DNA of 15,016 nucleotides, from positions 1 through 15,016 of the forward strand of contig JAJZRZ010000015.1 in NCBI GenBank assembly GCA_021850085.1, read 5' to 3'. The notes below the pieces were generated by a model. That model was not told where the DNA came from. It ran no database searches and saw nothing but the letters and a program-made list of their open reading frames with translations. The position numbers were made by a program, and so were the translations under genes. This document shows positions 1 through 6,207 of the stretch, in pieces (within the stretch, counting starts at the first letter, position 1; every line of letters begins with the position of its first letter). The DNA is from Actinomycetes bacterium. GTDB taxonomy: Bacteria > Actinomycetota > Coriobacteriia > Anaerosomatales > Anaerosomataceae.

Positions 1-43
1 CAGGCTACCTTTTACCCGTTGGATCGGGTTGTAGGGCGACAAG

Positions 44-277
44 GTGGCCATGGAGCCCGACTTGGCGAGTGCGCTGCTCGCGGTGTTCGGAGAGGTTGCC
101 GAGAAGTCGCAGCCAGGCGAGATCGCAGCCGACCCAGCGCGCGCCGCGGAGCTCTACGAACGCGCGATCGAAGCCCAGCGCGCGGGTGACTGGGCGGCCT
201 ACGGTGAGTACCTCGAGCAGCTGGGAGCAGTGCTTGCCGAGCTGGCCGGCGAGAGCACGCCCACGCCGGAGCCGTGA
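44..277 (+). CDS. UPF0182 family protein, C-terminal fragment (possibly frameshifted)
   Basis: The frame reads GDKVAMEPDLASAL just around position 44, then a helical stretch YERAIEAQRAGDWAAY near residues 38-53 and a Pro/Thr-rich end. This is how the large UPF0182 (COG1615) membrane proteins finish: a 'YGD+(V/I)AME' element, a variable linker, and a final helix with A-x-RAGDWAAYG. Family members are usually about 900-1000 residues with several N-terminal membrane helices, so only the last tenth is here. The GTG at 44 is probably not a true start but an internal codon. The frame is closed by a TAG at 32-34, inside what should be the conserved strand, while frame 1 over positions 1-33 reads ...YPLDRVV, which could precede GDKVAME. 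A frameshift or small deletion near 32-37, or an assembly edge, would explain this. Function of the family is unknown. Confidence 0.6.
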   Translation: MAMEPDLASALLAVFGEVAEKSQPGEIAADPARAAELYERAIEAQRAGDWAAYGEYLEQLGAVLAELAGESTPTPEP

Positions 278-297
278 TCGTGAGTCTCATCTAGCTG

Positions 298-324
298 TTA
301 CGAAAAGCGATTCTGTGGTAAATT
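298..324 (+). promoter_or_regulatory. Weak candidate promoter for the rlpA-like gene leader
   Basis: TTACGA (298-303) and TAAATT (319-324) are separated by 15 bases in an AT-richer patch that stands out from the GC-rich surroundings. Transcription from about 331 would give a leader of roughly 300 bases before the rlpA-like gene. The spacing is short, so this is tentative. Confidence 0.3.
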
Positions 325-343
325 ACCCCTCCGTGTGCTGAAA

Positions 344-546
344 GAGGAGGTTGCACGGCGTGCGCGAGCGAGCCGAAGGGCCGCTGCGCGGGACCGGCGA
401 CGTGAGCCTCCCCGACACGGAAACGTGTGGACGACGCATCGATGGGCATGCGGCGTCCGAAAGGATCACGGTCCACACCACTAACAGCAGAAGCAGTGCT
501 TGACGTGGCCAAGACGGCGGATCGCTCGCAGATCCGCGAGGCCAGG
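344..546 (+). promoter_or_regulatory. Candidate structured 5' leader RNA of the rlpA-like gene (class unknown)
   Basis: This gene-free stretch holds a chain of strong helices. A compound hairpin at 362-389 pairs gcgc, agcg and gcc (tetraloop gaag 375-378) with single-base bulges, and 346-350 pairs 407-411 to enclose it. Hairpin acacg/cgtgt with a GAAA loop lies at 415-428. Hairpin ggacg-a-cgcat / atgcg-g-cgtcc lies at 429-458. An alternative perfect 8-bp helix, gtgtggac (425-432) with gtccacac (471-478), is incompatible with both of those. Hairpin gcggatc/gatccgc at 517-537 is flanked by tggcc (506-510) and ggcca (540-544). Competing helices are typical of riboswitches. I could not match it to ydaO (c-di-AMP), c-di-GMP, cobalamin, TPP, FMN or lysine consensus elements. 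Regulation of the downstream gene is inferred. Confidence 0.4.
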
Positions 547-635
547 AGCGCGGCGACATGCTTTCCTCCCCCTTCTTCCGTGTCGTCGTCTGCCTTGGGC
601 CGCCGTCTGTCCTGTAGCCGTCGATGGAGGACAGT

Positions 636-1226
636 GTGAAGGTAGCGAGTACGCGGGGCACCGGTTTGATATCGGCCGCGGTCGCGGCGATCGTCGTATC
701 GCTTGCGATCCTGGCCGGAGCCGGGCTCGTCCCACCCCATTCGGCCTCGGCCGTGGTGCCGGAGACCGGCGGCGCGTTGCGCGCTCTGGCTCCCGCCGAA
801 GAGCCGGACAAAGCCGACGAGATCCGCGAGCCATCAGGACTCGTCGTGGGTGCGCAGAGCGCACGGAGACCGACGAGGATACGGCCGGCGGTCACACGGA
901 CGGTCAGCGGGGCGATAGGGGCACCCGCACAGGCGGCTCCGGCCGATGGCTGGCTGCGGGCCAAAGCGTCCTGGTACGGCCCGGGATTCGTTGGCAACAC
1001 GATGGCGGGCGGCGGCACACTGGAGTGGGGCAGCATGGTCGTCGCGCACCGCTCCCTGCCGTTCGGGACCCGCATCGAGTTCCGCTACAACGGCAACACC
1101 TGCATCGCGGTCGTTCAGGACCGCGGCCCCTTCACGGGCGGCAGGACCTTCGATCTCGGTCCGGGCACCGCGGCCACTCTCGGCTTCTCGGGCGTGGGGA
1201 CCGTGGAGTACCAGATAGTTCGATAG
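636..1226 (+). CDS. RlpA-like septal/cell-wall protein with double-psi beta-barrel domain
   Basis: A 196-residue exported protein. Residues 8-38 form an N-terminal hydrophobic segment (signal peptide or anchor, with a possible cut after SASA). Residues 40-105 are a low-complexity Ala/Pro-rich linker, and residues 108-195 form a double-psi beta-barrel domain of the RlpA type: ASWYGPGFVGNTMAGG, then VAHRSLPFGTRIEF, then VQDRGPFTGGRTFDLG, with Asp162 in the conserved DRGP element. RlpA proteins act on the peptidoglycan of the septum or envelope; lytic transglycosylase activity is known for the Pseudomonas protein and is not assured here. No SPOR domain follows, so it is shorter than proteobacterial RlpA. 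I chose GTG 636 because GGAGG (626-630) sits five bases upstream, while ATG 624 overlaps that site and has no site of its own. It stands alone, between a structured leader and a strong hairpin. Confidence 0.85.
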   Translation: MKVASTRGTGLISAAVAAIVVSLAILAGAGLVPPHSASAVVPETGGALRALAPAEEPDKADEIREPSGLVVGAQSARRPTRIRPAVTRTVSGAIGAPAQAAPADGWLRAKASWYGPGFVGNTMAGGGTLEWGSMVVAHRSLPFGTRIEFRYNGNTCIAVVQDRGPFTGGRTFDLGPGTAATLGFSGVGTVEYQIVR

Positions 1227-1244
1227 CGTCTGGAGCAGTGGACG

Positions 1245-1275
1245 GCGTGCGGCGTCATGACAGGACGCCGCACGC
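1245..1275 (+). terminator. Strong 12-bp hairpin after the rlpA-like gene
   Basis: A perfect 12-bp inverted repeat (gcgtgcggcgtc at 1245-1256, gacgccgcacgc at 1264-1275, 7-base loop) begins 18 bases after the stop codon. It lacks a real T-tract (tcccgaccctt follows), so it may be a U-poor terminator or a 3' end stabiliser. Confidence 0.6.
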
Positions 1276-1355
1276 TCCCGACCCTTGCGGTAGGGTCACG
1301 CTACAGGAGTTGGGGTATCTTCGTTACTGGCATGTTCTGGTGTGAGGAGGAATCC

Positions 1356-1703
1356 ATGACGGAGAGCCGTCCGGCTCCTGGAGGTCCCAAGTCAGGCATC
1401 GAAAGCATCATCGATGCCGTCGCGGACCTGCTCCAAACGCTGGTGGACTGGCTGCGGCAGGAAGCCGCGGCCATCGTTCGCGACAAGATCGTCCTGCCGA
1501 TCCAAAGGCTCGGACTGACGCTCGCTTCGGCCGCCGCCGCCGCCGCGCTGCTCGTGGTCGGCCTGATCTTCATCGCGGTGGCCCTGTACCTGTTCCTCGC
1601 CCGAGCGGTCGGGCACCCGTTCGCGCTGCTGATCATCGGCGGAGCGTACGTGGTGGCCTCTGGTGTGTTCCTGGTCATCAAAGCGAGGTCGATGCAGAAG
1701 TGA
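1356..1703 (+). CDS. Holin-X / phage-holin-like integral membrane protein
   Basis: A 115-residue protein with an amphipathic N-terminal half (residues 13-50: ESIIDAVADLLQTLVDWL followed by RQEAAAIVRDK) and two membrane helices, about 52-83 (Ala-rich, LTLASAAAAAALLVVGLIFI) and 88-108. This arrangement is that of the actinobacterial 'putative holin-X / phage holin family' (PF07332-like) proteins, which are chromosomal membrane proteins of unknown function and not evidence of a prophage. ATG 1356 is chosen because GAGGAGG (1344-1350) lies five bases upstream; the frame stays open upstream to 1257 but runs through the hairpin. Its stop overlaps the start of the next gene (GTGA), so the two are translationally coupled. 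Confidence 0.65.
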   Translation: MTESRPAPGGPKSGIESIIDAVADLLQTLVDWLRQEAAAIVRDKIVLPIQRLGLTLASAAAAAALLVVGLIFIAVALYLFLARAVGHPFALLIIGGAYVVASGVFLVIKARSMQK

Positions 1704-1897
1704 ACGAGATAGCTCAGTCTCCCGCCCCTCTCACCATCGATGATGTGCGCCGCAAAGCGACGCACATCCAGGACATGGCCGAGGCTCAGGTGCGGCACAT
1801 CACCGCCGACCGGCACGCCCAACTCGTGATCGCGGGGGTGGTCGTGGTGCTCGCGGCCGTCTCCGTCGCCTACTACCTCGGGACCCGGCGGCGCTGA
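1700..1897 (+). CDS. Small single-pass membrane protein, unknown function
   Basis: A 65-residue protein starting at a GTG that overlaps the stop of the holin-like gene by four bases. Residues 1-40 are polar and helical (LTIDDVRRKATHIQDMAEAQ), residues 41-60 form one membrane helix (AQLVIAGVVVVLAAVSVAYY), and the end is RRR, suggesting the N-terminus lies outside or in a complex and the C-terminus in the cytoplasm. I do not recognise a family. Coupling to the holin-like protein suggests that the two act together at the membrane. Confidence 0.65.
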   Translation: MNEIAQSPAPLTIDDVRRKATHIQDMAEAQVRHITADRHAQLVIAGVVVVLAAVSVAYYLGTRRR

Positions 1898-1923
1898 AGC
1901 GCCGCGGCCCCATTCGAGGCGCG

Positions 1924-2406
1924 ATGCGCGTTGACCGTGTCACAGTGCTTCCCGAACGCGTCGATGTGCTGATAACCGTCGGCGGAGCCGAGACGCTTCG
2001 GACTTCGGCGGATGAGCGGGTTTCCGAGCGAGCGATGGAGATGCTTCCCGGTTTGGGTCGGCACAGGTGCGACAACAATCAGCGACGCACGTTCGCCGAT
2101 GAGATCGGGGACACCGAGGTTCCCCATCTGTTCGAACACGTCGTGCTCGAGCTCATGGCGCTCGCGGGCTCACCGCGCAGCCTGAGAGGCGAGACGGTCT
2201 GGGACTTCCGCAGGGATGGTGATGGCGTGTTCCGCGTATCGCTCGAGTACGACGACGACCTCGTCTGCCTCGGCGCCATCAAAGCCGCCGGCCGGGTGGT
2301 GCGCTACGTGCTCGATGGCGGGAAGCCTCCCGACATCGGTGCCGAGCGCGAGGACCTGCTCGCACTTCGGCGCGTGCCCGCAACCTCGGGCGAACCGGAG
2401 GTTTGA
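1924..2406 (+). CDS. Stand-alone cyanophycin synthetase N-terminal-domain-like protein
   Basis: A 160-residue protein resembling the N-domain of cyanophycin synthetase CphA1. It shows LPGLGRHRC (residues 41-49, matching the family's LPGL-x2-HRC), a HLFEH motif (68-72) continuing VVLELMALAG (matching GHVxEHVALELQ-x-LAG), then FRVSLEYDDD and a terminal helix AAGRVVRYVLDG (matching YxVVxEYxxE and the A-x-LAVxLV helix). In CphA1 this domain precedes the ATP-grasp and Mur-ligase-like modules, and N-domains have been reported to have a cryptic hydrolase activity that supplies primers. The H-x-x-E-H pattern looks like an inverted zinc site, which is my inference. No ATP-grasp or Mur-ligase module is fused. 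The start has only a weak upstream site (gaggcgcg). Role unknown; the window holds no cphA or cphB. Confidence 0.6.
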   Translation: MRVDRVTVLPERVDVLITVGGAETLRTSADERVSERAMEMLPGLGRHRCDNNQRRTFADEIGDTEVPHLFEHVVLELMALAGSPRSLRGETVWDFRRDGDGVFRVSLEYDDDLVCLGAIKAAGRVVRYVLDGGKPPDIGAEREDLLALRRVPATSGEPEV

Positions 2407-2431
2407 CCCGCCTTCGCGCCAGTGCTAACGT
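2403..2431 (+). promoter_or_regulatory. Promoter of the T-box / aminotransferase / ddl operon
   Basis: TTGACC (2403-2408) and TAACGT (2426-2431) are separated by 17 bases, with TGC just before the -10 (extended -10). The -35 overlaps the stop codon region of the preceding gene. The predicted transcript start near 2438 lies directly before the T-box structures. Confidence 0.6.
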
Positions 2432-2437
2432 TGCTTG

Positions 2438-2681
2438 GCAACCTCGGCTGGGGCCGAGGCGCAGATGAGGTGGACGTGAGGGAAGAGGGCGCCATCAGCC
2501 CAGCCACCCCTCCGCAGGTCCCCCGCCAGGCCCTCTCACGTGAGCGGCGGAAGCGGGCGGCGTTCCCGCCGTTACCGGGAATAACGAGGTCCGGCGAGCA
2601 TCATGTTTCGAAGCGCCGGACGAAGACAGGTGGTACCGCGGCGACCCTCGCCCTGTCGGCAGGGTCGTCTTGTTGTCTTCA
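2438..2681 (+). promoter_or_regulatory. T-box leader (tRNA-sensing riboswitch)
   Basis: The diagnostic T-box sequence AGGTGGTACCGCG lies at 2628-2640. The antiterminator folds canonically: helix A1 gacagg (2625-2630) with cctgtc (2652-2657), the seven-base bulge TGGTACC (2631-2637), and helix A2 gcg/cgc (2638-2640, 2649-2651). Before it is a Stem III hairpin, gtccggcg/cgccggac (2589-2596, 2614-2621), and before that a Stem IIA/B pseudoknot, ttcccg/cgggaa (2563-2568, 2576-2581) interlocked with cgtta/taacg (2570-2574, 2582-2586). Stem I lies in about 2442-2550; it contains GATGAGG (2464-2470) and TGAGC (2541-2545), which could form its GA/kink-turn motif. TGGT in the bulge calls for a tRNA with discriminator A. 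I could not fix the specifier codon; CTC (2535-2537, Leu) followed by A is one weak reading, and an Ala codon would fit the ddl context. It should let RNA polymerase continue when the tRNA is uncharged. Confidence 0.93.
2642..2679 (+). terminator. T-box intrinsic terminator
   Basis: Hairpin cgaccct/agggtcg (2642-2648, 2661-2667), with an inner gcc/ggc pair set and loop ctgtc, is followed by the T-rich tcttgttgtctt (2668-2679). Its 5' arm overlaps the 3' half of the antiterminator, so the two structures exclude each other. This indicates transcriptional rather than translational control, which is less usual in actinobacterial T-boxes. Confidence 0.85.
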
Positions 2682-2710
2682 TGGCCGGCAGCGGCCCGAA
2701 GGAGCAACCG

Positions 2711-3988
2711 ATGGGTACCGCCAGAGTGGTCTTCGACAAATGGAGCGACCGGTATGCCGTGCGGATGGCCGACGTCCGCTCCAGCGCCGTGCGGGACCTC
2801 TTCGCGGCGGCCACGCGCGAGGACATGATCTCCTTCTCGGGCGGGATGCCCGAGGTCGCCCGGGTCCCCATCGAATCGGTGGTGAACGCCGCTTCCTCGG
2901 CGTTGCGCGGTTCTGGGCGCGAGGCGCTGCAGTACGGCGCGTCCGAAGGCCGTGTGCAGATCCGCGCCGTGGTGAGCGAGCTGATGGCCGAGGTGGGCGT
3001 ACGGCTCAAGCCGGAGGACATCGTGGTCACGGCCGGCGCCCAACAGGCGCTCGACCTGCTGGCGAAGATATTCATAGATCCCGGCGACACCATAATCACC
3101 GAGGGTCCAACCTACCTCGGCGCGCTTCAGGCGTTCTCCGCCTACCGGCCGTCGATCACGTGCATACCGATGGACGAGGACGGCATGCGCACCGACGTGC
3201 TCGCTGAGGTGCTCGGGCGCATCGGGCCGCGCGGCGCGAAGTTCATCTACACGATCCCGAACTTCCAGAACCCGACAGGGGTCACGCTCACGCCCGCACG
3301 ACGGCGGGAGCTGCTCGACCTGGCGTGCCGTTACGACATCCCGGTGATCGAGGACGACCCGTACGGACGGCTTCGCTTCGAAGGCGGTCACTGCCTGCCG
3401 CTTCGCGCGCTCGACGACGAGGTGATCCACCTCGGCACGTTCTCGAAGATCTTCGCACCCGGTCTGCGGCTGGGCTGGGTCACGGCGCCGCATCCGGTCC
3501 TCGCCAAGCTGTTGCTCGCCAAGCAGGCTGCCGACCTGTGCGGCAGCGCGTACGCGCAGATCACCGCGGAGCGGTACTTCTCAGATCCCAAATGGCGCAA
3601 GGTGCTGCAGGACCTCACGCGGACTTATGCCGAGCGGCGCGACACGATGCTCGAGGCGCTCGCGGAGCACTTCCCCCCGGAGGCGCGGTGGACCGCTCCG
3701 GAGGGCGGCTTCTTCGTGTGGGTCGAGATGCCGTCGTTCCTGGACCTCAAGTCCATCCTCGCCGAAGCGGTGGAGCGCGGCGTGACCTACGTGCCCGGGG
3801 ACGCGTTCTTCCCCGACGGCCGCGGTCGCAACTGTATGCGCCTCGGCTTCTGTTACGCGCAGCCGGAGAAGATCCGGGAGGGCATCGCACGCCTGGCTGA
3901 GGTGCTGGAGGACCGTCTCGAACTGTATCGGGCGTTCGCGGACGCCGGGGCGCTGCCCAACGTGCCACCGGCGCCGGAGAGGGGTTGA
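2711..3988 (+). CDS. PLP-dependent class I/II aminotransferase (MocR/LysN-type)
   Basis: A 425-residue fold-type I aminotransferase. Visible elements are the N-terminal FSGGMPEVARVP (residues 42-53), YGASEGRVQIR (75-85), NFQNPTG (184-190; Asn187 contacts PLP), EDDPYGRL (214-221; Asp216 and Tyr218), the Schiff-base Lys246 in GTFSKIFAPGLRLGW, and the carboxylate-binding Arg377 in CMRLGF. This is the LysN/KAT II/2-aminoadipate transaminase branch, which transfers amino groups between amino acids and 2-oxoglutarate or pyruvate. Substrate cannot be read from sequence. ATG 2711 has AAGGAG (2699-2704) six bases upstream and begins just after the T-box terminator; the frame's earlier ATG at 2603 lies inside the leader and is not used. 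Four bases separate its stop from ddl. T-box control and pairing with ddl suggest an amino acid supply role, possibly alanine. Confidence 0.9.
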   Translation: MGTARVVFDKWSDRYAVRMADVRSSAVRDLFAAATREDMISFSGGMPEVARVPIESVVNAASSALRGSGREALQYGASEGRVQIRAVVSELMAEVGVRLKPEDIVVTAGAQQALDLLAKIFIDPGDTIITEGPTYLGALQAFSAYRPSITCIPMDEDGMRTDVLAEVLGRIGPRGAKFIYTIPNFQNPTGVTLTPARRRELLDLACRYDIPVIEDDPYGRLRFEGGHCLPLRALDDEVIHLGTFSKIFAPGLRLGWVTAPHPVLAKLLLAKQAADLCGSAYAQITAERYFSDPKWRKVLQDLTRTYAERRDTMLEALAEHFPPEARWTAPEGGFFVWVEMPSFLDLKSILAEAVERGVTYVPGDAFFPDGRGRNCMRLGFCYAQPEKIREGIARLAEVLEDRLELYRAFADAGALPNVPPAPERG

Positions 3989-3992
3989 TCGC

Positions 3993-4946
3993 ATGCCGAA
4001 GGAGAAGATAGCGGTGCTGATGGGCGGGACGTCGCTCGAGCGCGAAATCTCACTCGTGAGCGGGCAGCGGGTGTGCGGCGCGCTCGAGGCGGAAGGGTAC
4101 CGGGTGCTGCCGCTCGACGTGACGACCGAGCTGGTGCGTACGCTTCGCAGCGAGAGGCCGGATGTCGTGTACATCGCGCTCCACGGCACGTACGGCGAGG
4201 ACGGCACCGTGCAGGAGCTCCTCGATTTCCTCGGCATCCCGTACACCGGGCCGGGCGTGGTGGCGTCTGCGCTGGCGTGGGACAAGGCGCTGTGCAAGCG
4301 CCTGTTCAAGGCCGAAGGCATCCCCACGCCGGCGTGGGTCTCCTTCACCACCGACGCCTTCAAGAAGATGGGCGCCGCCACCGCTCTCGATCTCGTTCCG
4401 GGCGCGGTCGGCGGGTTCCCGCTCGTCGTGAAACCGGCGAAACAGGGCTCAGCGCTCGGGCTCACGAAAGTCGAGCGGGCCGAGGACCTGGCCGAAGCGC
4501 TGATCACGGCGCTGTCCTTCGGCGACACGGCGATCGTGGAGAAGTGGATCGACGGCCGGGAGTTGGCGGTCTCCGTGCTCGACGGCCCCGCATCCCCTCG
4601 GGTGCTGCCGCCGGTGGAGATGGTGCCGGTGTCGGGCCTGTTCGATTTCTCGGCGATGTACACGGCGGGCGAGACGGACTACTACGTCCCGGCCCGCCTG
4701 CCCGAGGGGGCGCTGGCCGACGTGGTCTCGCAGGCCGCACGCGTGCACACGCTGCTCGGCTGCGAGCGGGTGAGCCGTGTGGACATGGTGTATGGGGAGG
4801 ATGGCGTGCCGTATGTGCTGGAGGTGAACACCTCGCCGGGCATGACCGAGACCTCGCTGCTGCCGATGGCTGCCGCCGCAGTCGGCATAAGCTTCCAAGA
4901 GTTGGTAGCGCATCTGGTACGCTCTACACTGGATGATGGCGAGTGA
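3993..4946 (+). CDS. ddl: D-alanine--D-alanine ligase
   Basis: A 317-residue ATP-grasp ligase that joins two D-alanines for peptidoglycan. Motifs in order: GGTSLEREISLVSG (residues 11-24, with Glu16), HGTYGEDGTVQ (64-74), YTGPGVVASALAWDK (84-98), LVVKPAKQGSALGL (144-157, Lys148 for ATP), and LEVNTSPGMTETSLLP (276-291, Glu277 and Asn279 for Mg2+). In the omega loop, MYTAGETDYYVPARL places Tyr223 at the position of E. coli Tyr216 by eye, which favours D-Ala-D-Ala over the D-lactate products of VanA-type ligases. Length is normal. GGAGAGGGG (3976-3984) lies eight bases before ATG 3993, inside the end of the aminotransferase gene, so both are in the T-box operon. Confidence 0.95.
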   Translation: MPKEKIAVLMGGTSLEREISLVSGQRVCGALEAEGYRVLPLDVTTELVRTLRSERPDVVYIALHGTYGEDGTVQELLDFLGIPYTGPGVVASALAWDKALCKRLFKAEGIPTPAWVSFTTDAFKKMGAATALDLVPGAVGGFPLVVKPAKQGSALGLTKVERAEDLAEALITALSFGDTAIVEKWIDGRELAVSVLDGPASPRVLPPVEMVPVSGLFDFSAMYTAGETDYYVPARLPEGALADVVSQAARVHTLLGCERVSRVDMVYGEDGVPYVLEVNTSPGMTETSLLPMAAAAVGISFQELVAHLVRSTLDDGE

Positions 4947-5011
4947 TGGGTACATACAAGCCGTCGGGCACCAGTTGACGTATTCGCACGAATTCGGAGG
5001 TGGACCACACT

Positions 5012-5428
5012 ATGCATGACTATCGCAGGGGCGAGAGCATCCTCGGCGCGTTCATTCTGGGCGGCCTTGTCGGAGCCGCGCTCGGATTGCTGTTCTCACC
5101 GCGCTCGGGCCGCGAGAACCGCGAGTACGTATCGGCCAAGGCGCATGAGTACTGGGGCGAGGGCAAGGATCTCTACGAGACCTCTCGTGCGAAGGTCGTC
5201 GACGAGACCGAGGAGCTGCGACACAAGATCGATGCGGCTCGCGATCGGCTGAAGGAGCAGGTCGAAGCCGCCACCGAGACTGCGAAGGCCAAGGTCTCCG
5301 AGATGGCGAGCGCCGAACGCAGAATGGTGGACACCACCGAAGCGAAGGCGCAAGAAGCGCTCGACAGGCTGCAGCAGAAGACCCAGGCGCCCATCACGCC
5401 GGGCGCGGGTGTTGAGCCGACGCTCTAG
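5012..5428 (+). CDS. YtxH-like (gas-vesicle/general-stress type) membrane-anchored protein
   Basis: A 138-residue protein with a Gly-rich membrane helix at residues 10-28 (LGAFILGGLVGAALGLLFSP) directly followed by RSGRENRE, the signature of YtxH domains (PF12732). Residues 32-125 are charged, Ala-rich and heptad-like (DETEELRHKIDAARDRLKEQ), so a long helix or coiled coil in the cytoplasm. The end is TQAPITPGAGVEPTL. Homologues respond to stress or phosphate starvation in Bacillus, but a molecular role is unknown. I take ATG 5012; GGAGG (4996-5000) is 11 bases upstream, somewhat far, and the GTG at 5000 overlaps that site. It follows ddl by 65 bases with no terminator visible and is followed by a hairpin. 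Confidence 0.75.
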   Translation: MHDYRRGESILGAFILGGLVGAALGLLFSPRSGRENREYVSAKAHEYWGEGKDLYETSRAKVVDETEELRHKIDAARDRLKEQVEAATETAKAKVSEMASAERRMVDTTEAKAQEALDRLQQKTQAPITPGAGVEPTL

Positions 5429-5450
5429 TAACTCAGTCGGGTATCATGGG

Positions 5451-5481
5451 GCCGGTCGCCGTGTGAGGCGGCCGGCTCTTT
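5451..5481 (+). terminator. Terminator-like hairpin after the YtxH-like gene
   Basis: gccggtcgcc (5451-5460) pairs with ggcggccggc (5467-5476) with one G-T wobble and a gtgtga loop, followed by the short T-tract tcttt (5477-5481). It lies 22 bases after the stop and 29 before the next start. A TATCAT (5442-5447) just upstream could alternatively be a -10 box for the next operon, but I see no -35 at the right distance. Confidence 0.55.
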
Positions 5482-5509
5482 GCCGTTCCTGCCCGCCGGG
5501 AGGTGATCC

Positions 5510-6196
5510 GTGCCGCGTCTGAGCTCCTACGAGCGCAGGGCTGTCGTTTCCACGAGCGGTCGGCGCCTCGGGCATGTGGAAGCTGTCCTGTTCCATCCGT
5601 CGCAGCCGCGGGTGGTGGGTGTGGAGATCGGGCGAGCGGCGGTCCTAGGCGTGATCGACCGCCGCTCGCACTTCGCGCTCCTCGGCCAGCTGGTGGCCCA
5701 GGGGTCCGATGAGTTCGGGTTCGCTTCGGAAAGGCTGCCCAAGGACCGGGACGGAGAGGCGGTGCTCGGCAGCAGCTGGCAGGACACGGTGATATGGCAC
5801 GGGATGCCGGTGTGCTCGTCCGATGGCGAGACGGTGGGAGTCGTGCATGACGCGATCTTTTCGGCCGAGGACGGTTTGGTGAGTCGCTTGGTGGTCTCGA
5901 CTGGCGTTTTCGGCGACGTGACTTTCGGACATCTCGAGGTCCCTGCCGAGTTCGTGAGCGGTTTCGACGGCAAGGCGGTGCGCGTGCTCCCCGGATTCGG
6001 CAAGCCGCGGGCCGAAGGCGCCGCCAAGGCGATGGCGGTGGGCACGACGGTTCTGAGGGTTCGCGCCGGACAGGTGGCCGACGGAGCGCTGCAGGTGGGC
6101 GTTGCGGCAGCCGGAGCGCTCGGCAGGTCGCTCAAGCGTGGCGCGGGGAAAAAAGCGATGGACAAGATCAAGTCACTCATGGGCGACGACGGGTAG
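5510..6196 (+). CDS. Tandem PRC-barrel domain protein
   Basis: A 228-residue protein starting at GTG 5510 behind GGGAGGTGAT (5498-5507). It contains two PRC-barrel-like modules: residues about 3-75 (RRAVVSTSGRRLGHVEAVLF...VVGVEIG) and about 88-165 (GMPVCSSDGETVGVVHDAIF...VSRLVVSTG...LEVPAEFV). The 'S-x-x-G-x-x-(L/V)G-x-V-x-D-x-x-F' pattern repeats in both. A C-terminal part (180-228) is Gly/Ala-rich and ends in lysines (GAGKKAMDKIKSLMG), perhaps an amphipathic membrane-contacting helix. PRC barrels bind partners or small ligands in RNA processing, photosynthesis and envelope proteins; no specific job can be given. It is first in a four-gene run. Confidence 0.75.
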   Translation: MPRLSSYERRAVVSTSGRRLGHVEAVLFHPSQPRVVGVEIGRAAVLGVIDRRSHFALLGQLVAQGSDEFGFASERLPKDRDGEAVLGSSWQDTVIWHGMPVCSSDGETVGVVHDAIFSAEDGLVSRLVVSTGVFGDVTFGHLEVPAEFVSGFDGKAVRVLPGFGKPRAEGAAKAMAVGTTVLRVRAGQVADGALQVGVAAAGALGRSLKRGAGKKAMDKIKSLMGDDG

Positions 6197-6207
6197 GGCT
6201 CACGATC

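Noticed and set aside
344..480. c-di-AMP (ydaO) riboswitch before the RlpA-like gene
   Set aside because: Expected from gene context, but the GGGGUGAA and CAGCUAACC-type conserved elements are not present.
500..505. TTGACG as a -35 box in the RlpA leader
   Set aside because: No AT-rich -10 lies 16-19 bases downstream; the position is inside a stable hairpin (517-537).
624..635. ATG 624 as start of the RlpA-like gene
   Set aside because: It overlaps the GGAGG that serves GTG 636 and has no ribosome binding site of its own.
1356..1703. Prophage, because of the holin-like protein
   Set aside because: No other phage gene is present; holin-X proteins are common chromosomal membrane proteins in actinobacteria.
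2603..2710. Upstream ATG 2603 as start of the aminotransferase
   Set aside because: It would translate through the T-box antiterminator and terminator; ATG 2711 has a proper ribosome binding site and gives the normal family N-terminus.
4073..4936. Long open frame in another frame over ddl
   Set aside because: Arg/Gly/Ala-rich translation typical of a GC-rich shadow frame; ddl is unambiguous.
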